From positions 1,759,001-1,823,000 of the forward strand of contig NZ_CP146350.1 of assembly GCF_037055355.1 (NCBI RefSeq): DNA of 64,000 nucleotides, written 5' to 3'. The stretch comes from Streptomyces sp. DG1A-41. GTDB taxonomy: Bacteria; Actinomycetota; Actinomycetes; Streptomycetales; Streptomycetaceae. The first letter of the stretch is position 1. Every line of letters begins with the position of its first letter. Shown here piece by piece: positions 17,478-27,122 of this stretch. The notes under the pieces were generated by a model, which was not told the origin of the DNA, made no database searches, and worked only from the letters and a program-made list of their open reading frames with translations. Position numbers and translations under genes: made by a program.

Positions 17478-19082
17478 TCACACCGAGACGCGCGACTCCG
17501 CAGCGTCCCTGGGTGCGGGCAAGTCCACCGCACCGGCGCCCTCACACTGCATGACCCGCGGCAACCGCAACGCCATCACCGCCCCGAGCAGCAACAACCC
17601 CGCACTCACCAGCAACGTCACATGCAGCCCGTGCACGAACGCATCCCGCGCGGCATGACGCAGAGCGATCCCGGCAGCCCCGCCCAGCTGCCCAGCAACC
17701 TCGTACGCCTCCCCCAGCGAATGCCCCGCGGCAGAGGCCGCCGGCTCGGGCACCCCCGGCACCCTCGACAGCCCCGGCGCGTACGCCGCGTTCATCACCG
17801 TGCCGAGCAGTGCGATCCCGATCCCCGCCCCCAGCTGGTACGACGTCTCCCCGATGGCCGCCGCGCCACCGGCCTGTTCCTGCGGCGCCTCGCTCAGCAT
17901 CGACTCGTACGCCCCGAACAGCGTCGTCTCCAGCCCGAAGCCGAGCAGCACGAAGCCGGTCAGCATCAGCGCGCAGTCGTCCGTCCGGCCCAGCGCCGTC
18001 AGCAGCACCACCGCGAACGCCGTCAGGCAGAACCCGAAGCACACCATCCGCCGCGGCCCGAACCGCCGCAGCATCCGCGCCCCGGCCAGCCCGGCCGCCA
18101 TCGCGGCGAACGTCAGCGGCAGCAGGCGCAGCCCGGTCTCCAGCGGTGACAGCCCGAGCACCAGCTGGAGGTACTGCGCGGCGATCAGTTCGAGACCGAC
18201 CAGCGCGAGCATCGCCAGCACGATGCACCCGACGGACGTGCTGAACGCCGGCCGCGCGAACATCTTGAGGTCGACCAGCGGATGCGCCCGCCGCCGCTGC
18301 CGCCGTACGAACGCGATCAGCAGCACCGCGCCCACCACCAGCGGCAGGATGGTGAGCAGGCTCCCCACCGACTCCCCGCCGCCGAGCCGCTTGACGCCCA
18401 GCACCACCCCGAACAGCCCGACCGCCGCCATCAGCGCGCCGACCACGTCCCAGGGCCCTTCGCCGTCGCCCTTCGACTCGGGCAGCAGCAGTCGCCCCAC
18501 CGGGAGACTGACCAGCATCAACGGGATGTTGACGAGGAACACCGAACCCCACCAGAAGTGCTCCAGCAGGAAGCCGCCGAGCAGCGGTCCGACCGCCGCG
18601 CCCACCGCGGCCACGGCGCTCCAGATGCCGATCGCGAGCGCCCGCTCGCGCCGGTCGGGGAAGACCTGCCGCAGGATCGACAGGGTCGCCGGCATGATCA
18701 TCGCGCCGCCCACGCCGAGCAGCGCCCGCGCCACGATCAGTACCTGGGCGTTGTCCGCCAGGGCCGCCAGGCCGGAGGCGACGCCGAACAGCGCGTACCC
18801 GAGGAGCAGGACCCTTCTGCGGCCGACGCGGTCGCCCAGCGTGCCGAACAGGATCAGCAGCGAGGCGCAGACGAGCGGGTAGACGTCGACGATCCAGAGC
18901 AGCTCGATCCCGCCGGGCTTCAGGTCCTCGGTGACGGCGGGGACCGCCACGTGGAGCACCGTGGCGTCGACGGCGACCAGCAGCAGGCTGACGCAGAGGA
19001 CGACGAGAACCACCCAGCGGTTGGCACCGGCCCCGGCCGCCCGACGGCGCAGCGCAGCGGCGGCCGTGGTCGTCCCGGACAT
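17478..19082 (-). CDS. MFS drug exporter, DHA2 (EmrB/QacA) family
   Basis: The product is 534 residues from ATG 19082, seven bases after GGGAGG. Fourteen hydrophobic segments are apparent. Motif A appears as GTLGDRVGRRRVLLLG, the antiporter motif C as GIWSAVAAVGAAVGPLLGGF, and the first helix has DATVLHVAVPAV. These define 14-helix proton-driven exporters of drugs or antibiotics. The Pro/Arg C-terminal tail is cytoplasmic. It stands alone, with no adjacent TetR or MarR gene, so its substrate and control are unknown. It is divergent from the PIG-V-like gene, separated by about 300 bases without other genes. Confidence 0.9.
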   Translation of the reverse strand: MSGTTTAAAALRRRAAGAGANRWVVLVVLCVSLLLVAVDATVLHVAVPAVTEDLKPGGIELLWIVDVYPLVCASLLILFGTLGDRVGRRRVLLLGYALFGVASGLAALADNAQVLIVARALLGVGGAMIMPATLSILRQVFPDRRERALAIGIWSAVAAVGAAVGPLLGGFLLEHFWWGSVFLVNIPLMLVSLPVGRLLLPESKGDGEGPWDVVGALMAAVGLFGVVLGVKRLGGGESVGSLLTILPLVVGAVLLIAFVRRQRRRAHPLVDLKMFARPAFSTSVGCIVLAMLALVGLELIAAQYLQLVLGLSPLETGLRLLPLTFAAMAAGLAGARMLRRFGPRRMVCFGFCLTAFAVVLLTALGRTDDCALMLTGFVLLGFGLETTLFGAYESMLSEAPQEQAGGAAAIGETSYQLGAGIGIALLGTVMNAAYAPGLSRVPGVPEPAASAAGHSLGEAYEVAGQLGGAAGIALRHAARDAFVHGLHVTLLVSAGLLLLGAVMALRLPRVMQCEGAGAVDLPAPRDAAESRVSV

Positions 19083-19379
19083 GTACGTACCTCCCAGATG
19101 TTCCCTCGCGATCGGCGGGCTCACGGGGTGGGGACATCCCCGCGACTCGGCCGGAGAGGAGCGGTGGTCTCCGGCCCGCGCAAACGAAAAGCGAGTGACA
19201 CGTCAGGGTACGCGAGTCCGCGCCGGAGCCGAGTGGCGGGCCTCTCACCCGTCCGGCGGAAAGATGTGGCGTACGCCACTCCTCCTCCGCCGTCCGCCAC
19301 CCCGATGCCGACCACTCCCCCTCCGTCGACCACGCCCCGGGCGGCCGGCCGGTTCCGGCCCGGGTCGATAATCGGGCCC

Positions 19380-20549
19380 GTGACCGATCTTGAGACGCGC
19401 GCGGCCCCGGCCCGCGCCGGGGCGCTGCGCCGGGCGGCCCCGGCGCTCCTCGGGTACGCGGCCGTCCGTGCCCTGGGCCTCGTCGCCCTGGCCCTGTGGA
19501 GCGCTGCGCGCGACAAGAGCGCGTACACGCTGCTGACCGCTCGCTGGGACGCGCTCTGGTACACCAGGGTCGCCGAACTCGGCTACGGCTACGAGGTGCG
19601 TCTGGCGAACGGGGACGTGCACTCGAACCTCGCGTTCTTCCCGCTGCTGCCCTGGCTGGAGCGGCTGGTGGCGGCGGTGTCCCCGCTGACGTACGCGGAC
19701 GGCGGTTTCCTCGTCAGCCTGGTCGCCTCCCTCGCCGCGGCGTGGGGGATCTTCGCGGTCGCGGACCATGTGTACGGCCGCCGGACCGGGGTGTGCGCGG
19801 TGCTGCTGTGGGCCGCGCTCCCGGTCGGGATCGTGCAGTCGATGGCGTACAGCGAGTCGCTGTTCACGGCGCTCGCCGCGTGGTCGCTGTACGCGGTTCT
19901 GACCGGCCGCTGGGTGAGCGCGGGCACGCTGGCCCTGCTGGCGGGGCTGACCCGTCCGGTCGGGGTGGCGGTGGTGGCCGCGGTGTGGGTGGCGGGCATC
20001 GCCGCCTTCGCAGCGGAGCGGCGCGCGGGTGACGCCGACGGTCCCGGCCCGCGCACCCGACGTGTCCTCGGCATGCTGCTCGCCCCCCTCGGCACCGCCG
20101 GATACGTGCTGTGGGTCGGCCACCGCACGGGCAGGGGTCCGCTCGGCTATCTCGCTGTGCAGGCGGGATGGCGCAACGGGTTCGACGGGGGTTACGCCTT
20201 CGCCCGGTTCGTCGCCGAAAAGTTCACGTCGTTTCCCTCGGCCCTGGCGGGTGCCGGGCTCGTCGCCGGGGTCGCGTCAGCCGTATGGCTGTACGCGGTC
20301 GGCGTACGTCAGCGCCAGCCGCTCCCGTTGCTGGTCTACACCGGAGTCGTCACCGCGCTCGCCCTGTGCGCGTCGAGCTACTTCGGCTCGAAACCGCGCC
20401 TGCTGATACCCGCCTTCCCGTTGCTGCTGCCCCTCGCCCTGGCCCTGGCCCGGCTGCGTATGCGCAGGTCAGCGCTGGCCCTCGGGCCGATGGCGGTCGT
20501 CTCGGCGGTGTACGGGGCGTTCTGGCTGAACGGCTCGGGTCCGCCCTGA
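19380..20549 (+). CDS. PIG-V-like mannosyltransferase family membrane protein
   Basis: The 389-residue protein starts at GTG 19380. It has about ten hydrophobic segments and an extracytoplasmic loop after the first helix containing LTARWDALWYTRVAELGYGY. That matches the RWDxxWY motif of PIG-V and related GT-C mannosyltransferases, whose acidic residue in loop 1 is catalytic. A second signature, FFPLLPWLERLV, follows. GT-C enzymes use polyprenyl-phosphate sugars on the outer membrane face; bacterial PIG-V-like proteins are poorly characterised. The next gene, a PAP2 phosphatase, could recycle lipid carriers, which is a possible functional link. Confidence 0.75.
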   Translation: MTDLETRAAPARAGALRRAAPALLGYAAVRALGLVALALWSAARDKSAYTLLTARWDALWYTRVAELGYGYEVRLANGDVHSNLAFFPLLPWLERLVAAVSPLTYADGGFLVSLVASLAAAWGIFAVADHVYGRRTGVCAVLLWAALPVGIVQSMAYSESLFTALAAWSLYAVLTGRWVSAGTLALLAGLTRPVGVAVVAAVWVAGIAAFAAERRAGDADGPGPRTRRVLGMLLAPLGTAGYVLWVGHRTGRGPLGYLAVQAGWRNGFDGGYAFARFVAEKFTSFPSALAGAGLVAGVASAVWLYAVGVRQRQPLPLLVYTGVVTALALCASSYFGSKPRLLIPAFPLLLPLALALARLRMRRSALALGPMAVVSAVYGAFWLNGSGPP

Positions 20550-20776
20550 CCCACTGTGAGCACCCGGAGAATTCCGCACCATGCCCCGGTGAACGAATTC
20601 AAAAGCGCAATAAAACCCCCATCCGAAATGATCAAAGGAATTGAAGGCCACAGAGCCCGGCGATTGCAGATTCGCTGGAAATAAACCTCCTCCTGAGAGG
20701 AATCCCACATCACATCGTCATCACAAAGCCGTTGATTCGACGGGGATCCGAGCTCACTCGCTGTAACGTCGATTGG

Positions 20777-21778
20777 GTGCGTACCGAACCGAAGCTCACC
20801 CGTCTGGACCGGGTGTTCGCCCGGCTGGACCGTGAGCCGGAACGACCGGCCCACATCGATGTGCCGAAGATGAGCAGGCACCGCATCGTGCTCTTCGCGG
20901 CGACCCTGGCCTTCTACGGCGCGATCGTGTGGGCCGTGATCATCACGTCCTGGCTTGTCCGGCTCGACTGGCAGGTCATGTTCTTCCGGCCGTACCAGCA
21001 GTGGTCGGAGATCCACTGGTTCGTCGACTACTACGTGGTGCTCGGCCAGCGCGGTCCGACCGCGGTGATGGTCGCGGCCTGGCTGGGCTGGCGCTCCTGG
21101 CGGCAGCACACCCTGCGTCCGCTGCTCGCCCTCGGTGTCTCGCTGCTCCTGCTGAACGTCACGGTCGGCGCAGCCAAGTACGGCATGGGCCGGCTGGGAC
21201 CGCACTACGCGACCGTGATCGGCTCGAACGAGATGTGGCGCGGCGGCGATATATTTCCGAGCGGTCACACCGCCAACGCCGTGGTGACCTGGGGAATCCT
21301 GGCCTATATGGCCTCCACCCCGAGAGCGCGCCGCTGGCTGTCCGCCGTGTCCGCCGTGACCTCGCTCGGCGTCGGCATGGCCACCGTCTACCTCGGTACG
21401 CACTGGCTGAGCGATGTGCTCCTGGGCTGGGCCGCGGGGCTGCTGATCCTGCTCGCCCTGCCCTGGTTCGAGCCGCTGATCGCCCGTTCCGAGGCCAGGA
21501 TCTTCGACCTGCGCGACCGCCTGCGGACCCGCCGGAGCCGTACGGCGTCGGCTGCCGCCCCGGTCAGCGCGCCGCCCGTGGTGGTCACGCCGCTGCCCGC
21601 CGACCGGGACGACGTCGCGACCGGCTCGCCCCGGGCCCCGGCCTACCTGGCGCCGGGACCGCACACGGCCCGCTCGGAGCGCACGCCGATCAGCCCCACG
21701 GGCAGCCGCCGCCCGCCGCACGCGGAGCGGCATCCCCGCGGCTCGGCCTCCTCGGCTCGCCCCCTGACGGGCGGCTGA
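20777..21778 (+). CDS. PAP2-family membrane phosphatase
   Basis: The 333-residue protein probably starts at GTG 20777. Five or six transmembrane segments surround the three phosphatase motifs: KYGMGRLGP (variant of KX6RP), FPSGHT, and GTHWLSDVLLG (His/Asp of motif 3). PAP2 enzymes dephosphorylate lipid phosphates such as undecaprenyl pyrophosphate or phosphatidic acid. A Pro/Ser/Arg-rich cytoplasmic tail of about 90 residues is an add-on to the core. The 227 bases upstream are conspicuously AT-rich for this genome, which suggests a promoter region or acquired DNA. A strong terminator follows. Confidence 0.88.
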   Translation: MRTEPKLTRLDRVFARLDREPERPAHIDVPKMSRHRIVLFAATLAFYGAIVWAVIITSWLVRLDWQVMFFRPYQQWSEIHWFVDYYVVLGQRGPTAVMVAAWLGWRSWRQHTLRPLLALGVSLLLLNVTVGAAKYGMGRLGPHYATVIGSNEMWRGGDIFPSGHTANAVVTWGILAYMASTPRARRWLSAVSAVTSLGVGMATVYLGTHWLSDVLLGWAAGLLILLALPWFEPLIARSEARIFDLRDRLRTRRSRTASAAAPVSAPPVVVTPLPADRDDVATGSPRAPAYLAPGPHTARSERTPISPTGSRRPPHAERHPRGSASSARPLTGG

Positions 21779-21827
21779 CCACCACGACGAGCGGCGGGAC
21801 CGGTGCGCACACCCCGTTCCGGCACGG

Positions 21828-21864
21828 CGAAGGCCCCGGTTCCGGAGCGGAACCGGGGCCTTCG
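21828..21864. terminator. Strong bidirectional terminator
   Basis: A perfect 17-bp stem (CGAAGGCCCCGGTTCCG at 21828-21844, complement at 21848-21864) has a three-base loop between the convergent PAP2 and I78 genes. Confidence 0.85.
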
Positions 21865-21871
21865 CGGTGTC

Positions 21872-22087
21872 TCAGCCCTTCCAGGCCCGCGCCACCCGGC
21901 CGCCCTTCACCTCGAAGTTCAGCCGGCCCACGCGGTACTCCATCGTGATGATCGCCCCCGGCGGCAGCGAGCGCACCGTCGACCAGCCGCGCTCACGCGC
22001 GAGGTGTTCGGCCCGGTCGGCATCCAGGCCGACATAGGTGTCCGGGCTGTCGTCGGGTTCCGCGGAAGGTGTCGGAATCGGTGCCAT
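21872..22087 (-). CDS. Peptidase inhibitor I78 family protein
   Basis: This 71-residue protein has the I78 core: TYVGLDADRAEHLARERGW, then SLPPGAIITMEYRVGRLNFEV. Homologues inhibit serine proteases such as subtilisin through a short reactive loop. There is no signal peptide, so an intracellular target is likely if it inhibits at all. It is separated from the streptogrisin genes by several kilobases, and no operon link to them is visible. Confidence 0.8.
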   Translation of the reverse strand: MAPIPTPSAEPDDSPDTYVGLDADRAEHLARERGWSTVRSLPPGAIITMEYRVGRLNFEVKGGRVARAWKG

Positions 22088-22513
22088 GCCGCCACGCTAT
22101 GCCGTGCCCGGCGACCACGGAAGTCCGGGCCGGCAACACCTGTCCCTGTCCCTCCCCTGTCACGCTTCTGTCACAAGATCACGACAGGTGTTTCGGGCGC
22201 TGTGCGTCACACGGACGAGCGGTTTCGTAGGCCTTCCGCAGGCATTCGATCCTAATTCCCGCGTGTCATATGAGCCCATGGAAAAGCGCGGCGGAAAGTT
22301 CCGGGAGAAGTGACTCGGGCCCCGTTCCATTCCGGCGCCGCACCGGTCCAAAGGAACCGCCGGCGCACAGGAAATGCATGGCTTCGGCACAGAGAGGCCG
22401 ATACGCCCCCTGTCGGGGCGCTCGGTGACGCGAGCATCATGGCGTGAGCTCGCGGGCACGTGTGGCGCGGGCTGCGGCGGGCCCGGCACGCGATGCGAAG
22501 GGGCGAGCGAGCG

Positions 22514-24205
22514 ATGGGGACGCAGACCGTACAGGCGACGGCGCGGCCCGTGCCGAGGAAGAAGCACGGGCGGGTGGTGGTCGACTGGCTGACCACGACG
22601 GACCACAAGAAGATCGGCCACCTCTACCTGATCACGTCCTTCGTGTTCTTCCTGATCGCCGGTGTCATGGCGCTGCTGATGCGCGCCGAGCTGGCCCGCC
22701 CCGGCCTCCAGCTCATCACCAACGAGCAGTTCAACCAGGCCTTCACGCTGCACGGCACGATCATGCTGCTGCTGTTCGCGACACCGACCTTCGCGGGCTT
22801 CGCGAACGAGCTGATGCCGTTGCAGATCGGCGCGCCCGACGTCGCCTTCCCGCGGCTGAACATGCTCTCGTACTGGCTGTTCCTGTTCGGCGGGCTGATC
22901 GTGCTGGGCTCGCTTCTGGTGCCCACGGGCCCGGCGGACTTCGGCTGGTTCGCCTACGCCCCGCTGAACAGCGCCGAACGCTCGCCGGGCATCGGCGCCG
23001 ACCTGTGGATCATGGGGCTGGCGCTGTCCGGCTTCGGCACGATCCTCGGCGCGGTCAACTTCGTCACGACCATCATCGGGATGCGCGCGCCCGGCATGAC
23101 GATGTTCCGGATGCCGATCTTCACCTGGAACACGCTGTTCACGTCGATCCTGATCCTGATGGCGTTCCCGGTGCTGGCGGCGGCACTGCTGGTGCTGGAA
23201 TCCGACCGGCGGTTCGGCTCGCACGTCTTCGACGCGACCAACGGCGGGGCGATCCTGTGGCAGCACCTGTTCTGGTTCTTCGGCCATCCCGAGGTGTACA
23301 TCATCGCGCTGCCGTTCTTCGGCATCGTCACGGAGATCATCCCGGTCTTCAGCCGCAAGCCGATGTTCGGCTACCTGACGCTGGTGGGCGCGACGATGGC
23401 GATCACCGGCCTGTCGGTGGTGGTGTGGGCGCACCACATGTTCGCGACGGGCGCGGTGCTGCTGCCGTTCTTCTCCTTCATGACCTTCCTGATCGCGGTG
23501 CCGACGGGCGTGAAGTTCTTCAACTGGATCGGCACCATGATCAAGGGCTCGCTGTCCTTCGAGACGCCGATGCTGTGGGCGACGGGCTTCCTGGTGACGT
23601 TCCTGCTCGGCGGGCTGACCGGGGTGATCCTGGCGTCGCCGCCGCTGGACTTCCATGTGACCGACACGTACTTCGTCGTGGCGCACTTCCACTACGTCGT
23701 CTTCGGCACCGTCGTCTTCGCGATCTTCGCCGGCTTCTTCTTCTGGTGGCCGAAGTTCACCGGGAAGATGCTCGACGAGCGGCTCGGCAAGATCCAGTTC
23801 TGGACGCTCTTCGTCGGCTTCCACACCACGTTCCTGGTGCAGCACTGGCTCGGCGCCGAGGGCATGCCCCGCCGGTACGCGGACTACCTCGCCGCGGACG
23901 GGTTCACCGCGCTCAACACCGTCTCGACGATCGGCGCGTTCCTGCTCGGCATGTCGACGCTGCCGTTCCTCTACAACGTGTGGAAGACCGCCAAGTACGG
24001 CGAGAAGGTCGAGGTCGACGACCCCTGGGGCTACGGCCGTTCCCTGGAGTGGGCGACCTCGTGCCCGCCGCCCCGGCACAACTTCACGACGCTGCCCCGG
24101 ATCCGGTCGGAGTCGCCGGCGTTCGACCTGCACCATCCGCAGTACGCGGCGGTGACTGCGCAGCCCGAGCCAGAGCGCCATCAAGCCGGTCCCGAGTCCT
24201 CCTGA
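22514..24205 (+). CDS. ctaD: Cytochrome c oxidase subunit I (aa3 type), isolated copy
   Basis: The 563-residue protein from ATG 22514 has twelve hydrophobic segments and all metal ligands: LHGTIM (heme a His), [10 protein letters not shown] (CuB His cross-linked to Tyr), WAHHMF (CuB histidines) and VVAHFHYV (heme a3 and heme a). It reduces oxygen in the terminal respiratory complex. No subunit II, III or cytochrome bc1 genes are nearby, so this is an orphan or second copy, possibly swapped in under a different condition. About 426 bases upstream (22088-22513) contain no convincing gene. The 3' end overlaps the convergent WYL regulator by 122 bases. Confidence 0.93.
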   Translation: MGTQTVQATARPVPRKKHGRVVVDWLTTTDHKKIGHLYLITSFVFFLIAGVMALLMRAELARPGLQLITNEQFNQAFTLHGTIMLLLFATPTFAGFANELMPLQIGAPDVAFPRLNMLSYWLFLFGGLIVLGSLLVPTGPADFGWFAYAPLNSAERSPGIGADLWIMGLALSGFGTILGAVNFVTTIIGMRAPGMTMFRMPIFTWNTLFTSILILMAFPVLAAALLVLESDRRFGSHVFDATNGGAILWQHLFWFFGHPEVYIIALPFFGIVTEIIPVFSRKPMFGYLTLVGATMAITGLSVVVWAHHMFATGAVLLPFFSFMTFLIAVPTGVKFFNWIGTMIKGSLSFETPMLWATGFLVTFLLGGLTGVILASPPLDFHVTDTYFVVAHFHYVVFGTVVFAIFAGFFFWWPKFTGKMLDERLGKIQFWTLFVGFHTTFLVQHWLGAEGMPRRYADYLAADGFTALNTVSTIGAFLLGMSTLPFLYNVWKTAKYGEKVEVDDPWGYGRSLEWATSCPPPRHNFTTLPRIRSESPAFDLHHPQYAAVTAQPEPERHQAGPESS

Positions 24206-25124
24206 TCGCCTCGATCAGCCCGTCGGGTTCGAGCACCTCGAACTCGAAGCCCAGCATCATCACGTGGATCACCATCACGTCGAGGCTCCCGGCGCCGCAC
24301 CGCAGCAGGCAGCTGTCCGGGCCCTCCGCCTCCAGCACCCCGGCGCTGGGCGAGATGTGCGCGGCGGCCTCCTCCAGGGGCGCCAGGAGCCGCACGACCG
24401 CGTGAGTGGCGTACACGCGAGTGGAGACGCCCTGCGAGACGTAGGCGGCGAGGTCCTCGGCGGGCGACTCGCGCGGCACGAAGCGCGGGCCGTGCGGTGG
24501 CCTGGGGGTGATGCGGTCCGCGCGGAACGTGCGCCAGTCCTCCCGGTCGAGGTCCCAGGCGACCAGGTACCAGCGGCGCTCGGTGCACACCAGGCGGTGC
24601 GGTTCGACACTGCGGCGGCTGGTGGTGCCGTCGTGTCCGCGGTACTCGAAGCGCAGGCGCTCGGCGTCCCGGCAGAGGTGGGCGAGCTCGGTCAGCACGG
24701 CCGGGTCGACGGCGTCGGGCACAGGGCCGCGCAGCATCGGCACGGTGAAGGCGTTGAGGGCTCCCACGCGGCGGCGCAGCCGGTTCGGCAGCACCTGTTC
24801 GAGTTTGGCCAGGGCCCGTACCGAGGTCTCGCCGATGCCCTCGATGCCCTGCCCGGCCGCCGTGCGCAGCCCGATCGCCACGGCGACGGCCTCGTCGTCG
24901 TCCAGGAGCAGCGGGGGCAGCTCGGCGCCCGCGCCCAACTGGTAGCCGCCGCCCGTGCCGGGGCTGGCGTTGACCGGGTAGCCGAGATCGCGCAGCCGGT
25001 CCACGTCCCGGCGCAGGGTGCGGGCGCTGACGCCGAGCCGCTGCGCCAGATCGCGGCCGGACCACTCGCGGTGGGCCTGGAGCAGGGACAGCAGGCGCAG
25101 CAGGCGTGCCGAGGTCTCCAACAT
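24084..25124 (-). CDS. WYL-domain transcriptional regulator (HTH_11 plus WYL)
   Basis: The protein is 346 residues. An N-terminal winged helix ([19 protein letters not shown], then [16 protein letters not shown]) is followed by a WYL domain with [20 protein letters not shown] and [23 protein letters not shown] (split here by the conserved WYL core). WYL domains bind nucleic acids or nucleotides and regulate DNA-damage, defence and metabolic genes. The last 28 residues are Pro/Ala/Gly-rich and encoded antisense to the end of ctaD. The homologous core ends near RDRLDGALA, so the tail may be an extension. Targets are unknown. Confidence 0.88.
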   Translation of the reverse strand: MLETSARLLRLLSLLQAHREWSGRDLAQRLGVSARTLRRDVDRLRDLGYPVNASPGTGGGYQLGAGAELPPLLLDDDEAVAVAIGLRTAAGQGIEGIGETSVRALAKLEQVLPNRLRRRVGALNAFTVPMLRGPVPDAVDPAVLTELAHLCRDAERLRFEYRGHDGTTSRRSVEPHRLVCTERRWYLVAWDLDREDWRTFRADRITPRPPHGPRFVPRESPAEDLAAYVSQGVSTRVYATHAVVRLLAPLEEAAAHISPSAGVLEAEGPDSCLLRCGAGSLDVMVIHVMMLGFEFEVLEPDGLIEAIRRTRDRLDGALARAAQSPPRTADGAGRTPATPTGSGAAS

Positions 25125-25163
25125 GGGGGCGAGTCTGCCAGCCCTTGCGGACAGCCGCTGTCC

Positions 25164-26450
25164 TCAAGGCTCGTAGGCCAGCTGGGGGACGTCGAAGCAG
25201 GTGCGGTTCATGTCCCCCTGGCCGACCCAGCCCTTGCCGTCCTGCCAGCGGGCCACCGACAGGCAGGTCCGGCTGGTTCTCGGCGGCTCGGCGCGCCGCT
25301 CGAACTCGACGGGCAGGAGCAGTCCGCCCGCGGTGTATCCGTCGCTGCGGTTCACGTAGGCGTCGACGCACGCGCGCGTGATGCCCGTCCTCGCGCAGGA
25401 CTTGGCGGCGTCCGTGAACCAGCGCGCGGCCGCCCAGCCCTCCAGTTGCCACTGCGAGTGCGTCTTCAGGTGCTTCGTCGCCTCGCGGAACTCCCGTACG
25501 GCCGGGTGGCCGGTGTCGTCGTAGTTGCGGCTGGAGCCGGTCGCCCAGAGGGCGTTGCGGCAGCGCGGGGCGTCCTCGTAGGCGTCGGCGACGGTGGACG
25601 CCCAGTTCTGGACGTTGGTCACCTTGGCGGTGACGTCGGCGCCGACCTCGTCCATGGCCTGGCACAGCCGGGCGTTGCCGTGGCTGTCGATGGCGTCGAA
25701 GACGAGGTCGGCGCCCTGTTCCTTCAGATCGGCCGCGACGGCGCGGAAGTTGGGCAGGGCGAAGTCGACCTGCTCGGTGACGACCTGGTAGCCCTCGGCG
25801 CGCAGGCCCCGTTCGACGAGCCGGGCGTAGGCGGCGGACGCGGACTGGTTGTACGAGACGACGGCGGCGGTCCGGGCGCCGTGCTCGCGCTTGAAGTAGC
25901 GGTAGACCTCGGTGCCGCCGTACAGCTTGCCGTCCCAGCCGGTGGTGCCGTCGCGCGGCGCGAGGCTGCCGTAGATGCCGTAGAGGTGCGGGTAGGTGTC
26001 GTAGGCGCTGCCGATGGGCTGGCCGCCGATGTCGGGCACGCGCGCGCGTGAGACGCGGGAGGCGCCCGCGTAGTCCAGGGCGGTGGTGGCGACGAGGGCG
26101 ACCACCTGGTCCTCCTCGACCAGGCGGTGCACGCACTCGTTGTTGCCGACGCCGCTGCCGCCGTCGTCGCACAGGCGGACCTCCACGCGGCGGCCGTCGA
26201 TGCCCCCGCGCGCGTTGAGCCGGTCGAACCACGCCTTGGCGCCGTCGCGCGGGCCGGTGAAGGCGGCGCCGCCGACCGGGCTGGTGGCGCTGGTGATGAT
26301 GCCGACCCGCAGGGGCGCGGCGTCGCGGGGCGTGGAGGTGCGGTCGTCGTGCTCGAAGTCGCTCTCCGGGAGCCGGCTGCCGCAGGCCGCGCTCAGGGCG
26401 AGCAGCAGCACCGCGGCGAGGGCCTCAGCAGCCCGGGACCGGCGACGCAT
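25164..26450 (-). CDS. Lipoprotein substrate-binding protein of a Liv-type ABC transporter
   Basis: The 428-residue protein has a signal peptide ending in lipobox LSAAC (Cys at about 22), so it is anchored to the outer membrane face. The mature part resembles periplasmic-binding fold type I (Peripla_BP_6) of branched-chain amino acid receptors: LRVGIITSATSPVGG, WFDRLNARGGIDGRRVEVR, VVALVATTALDYAG. Several extra Cys residues occur in the C-terminal half. It is divergent to, and presumably serves, the Liv permease/ATPase genes at 27600-31240. The substrate is not predictable. It overlaps the upstream lipoprotein gene by 26 bases. Confidence 0.85.
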   Translation of the reverse strand: MRRRSRAAEALAAVLLLALSAACGSRLPESDFEHDDRTSTPRDAAPLRVGIITSATSPVGGAAFTGPRDGAKAWFDRLNARGGIDGRRVEVRLCDDGGSGVGNNECVHRLVEEDQVVALVATTALDYAGASRVSRARVPDIGGQPIGSAYDTYPHLYGIYGSLAPRDGTTGWDGKLYGGTEVYRYFKREHGARTAAVVSYNQSASAAYARLVERGLRAEGYQVVTEQVDFALPNFRAVAADLKEQGADLVFDAIDSHGNARLCQAMDEVGADVTAKVTNVQNWASTVADAYEDAPRCRNALWATGSSRNYDDTGHPAVREFREATKHLKTHSQWQLEGWAAARWFTDAAKSCARTGITRACVDAYVNRSDGYTAGGLLLPVEFERRAEPPRTSRTCLSVARWQDGKGWVGQGDMNRTCFDVPQLAYEP

Positions 26451-26979
26451 TGCCGCTCAGTTGCACCAGCGCGCACAGCGTCTTGGCGGACACCTTCCAG
26501 GTGCCGTCCTGCTCGACGGCCGTCCCGGAGGCGTCCGGCAGGGCGGTGGCGCCCTTCAGACTGAGCGTGTACGTCACGTCGGCTTCGGTCGCCGAGGTGA
26601 ACTCGATCTTGGTGACCTTCGCCTGGACCTGCCGGCCGCGCTCGTCACCGCTGAAGGCCTGGAGGACGGGGCCCATCCGGTCGCCGTTCTCCAGGACGGC
26701 CTGCTTGTCCTGGAGAGAGGTCTTCGGGTCGAAGAACTGCTGCCAGTTCTGCCTGATCTCGTTCTCCGCCGCGGCCCGGTCCGCCGGCGCGCTGGCCGGC
26801 GCGGTCGCGGTCCGGTCCACGGTCGGTTGGGGCGGTGTGGCCTCGCCGCCGCCGTTGTCGTCACCACATGCCGCGAGGGCCAGGGCCAGGACCAGGGCGG
26901 CCGCGATCGCCGTACCCCGTCCCACTGCTCGTGGGCCCCGTGTCGCGTTCCCCCGCCTGAGGTCGCTGCCGAGAACCAT
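26425..26979 (-). CDS. Lipoprotein with MTB12-like C-terminal domain
   Basis: The protein is 184 residues from ATG 26979. The signal peptide ends at ALAAC, giving a lipid-modified Cys. A Pro/Ala-rich spacer follows, then a cystatin-like domain (NEIRQNWQQFFDPKTSLQDK, VTYTLSLKGATALP, DGTWKVSAKTLCALVQLSG) of the kind seen in mycobacterial antigen MTB12. Two Cys near the end could form a disulfide. Function is unknown. It precedes and overlaps the Liv substrate-binding lipoprotein, so the two surface lipoproteins are made together. The start is not strongly supported by a ribosome site; a GTG eleven to twelve bases upstream is an alternative. Confidence 0.75.
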   Translation of the reverse strand: MVLGSDLRRGNATRGPRAVGRGTAIAAALVLALALAACGDDNGGGEATPPQPTVDRTATAPASAPADRAAAENEIRQNWQQFFDPKTSLQDKQAVLENGDRMGPVLQAFSGDERGRQVQAKVTKIEFTSATEADVTYTLSLKGATALPDASGTAVEQDGTWKVSAKTLCALVQLSGNASPVPGC

Positions 26980-27122
26980 CTGGCTCACCACCGGGTGTCG
27001 GTCCGGACCATGGGCGCCCGGTGCTTTCAGGGTCAGCTTCCAAGGGGCATAGTGCAAGCGATCGGCGGACTCGAACAGGCGGCCAGGCGCGTGCCCGGAC
27101 AACCGACGTGTGGGAGCCAGCG

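Noticed and set aside
22278..22313. An 11-codon mini-ORF upstream of ctaD
   Set aside because: Too short, no clear ribosome site, and no similarity to a leader peptide.
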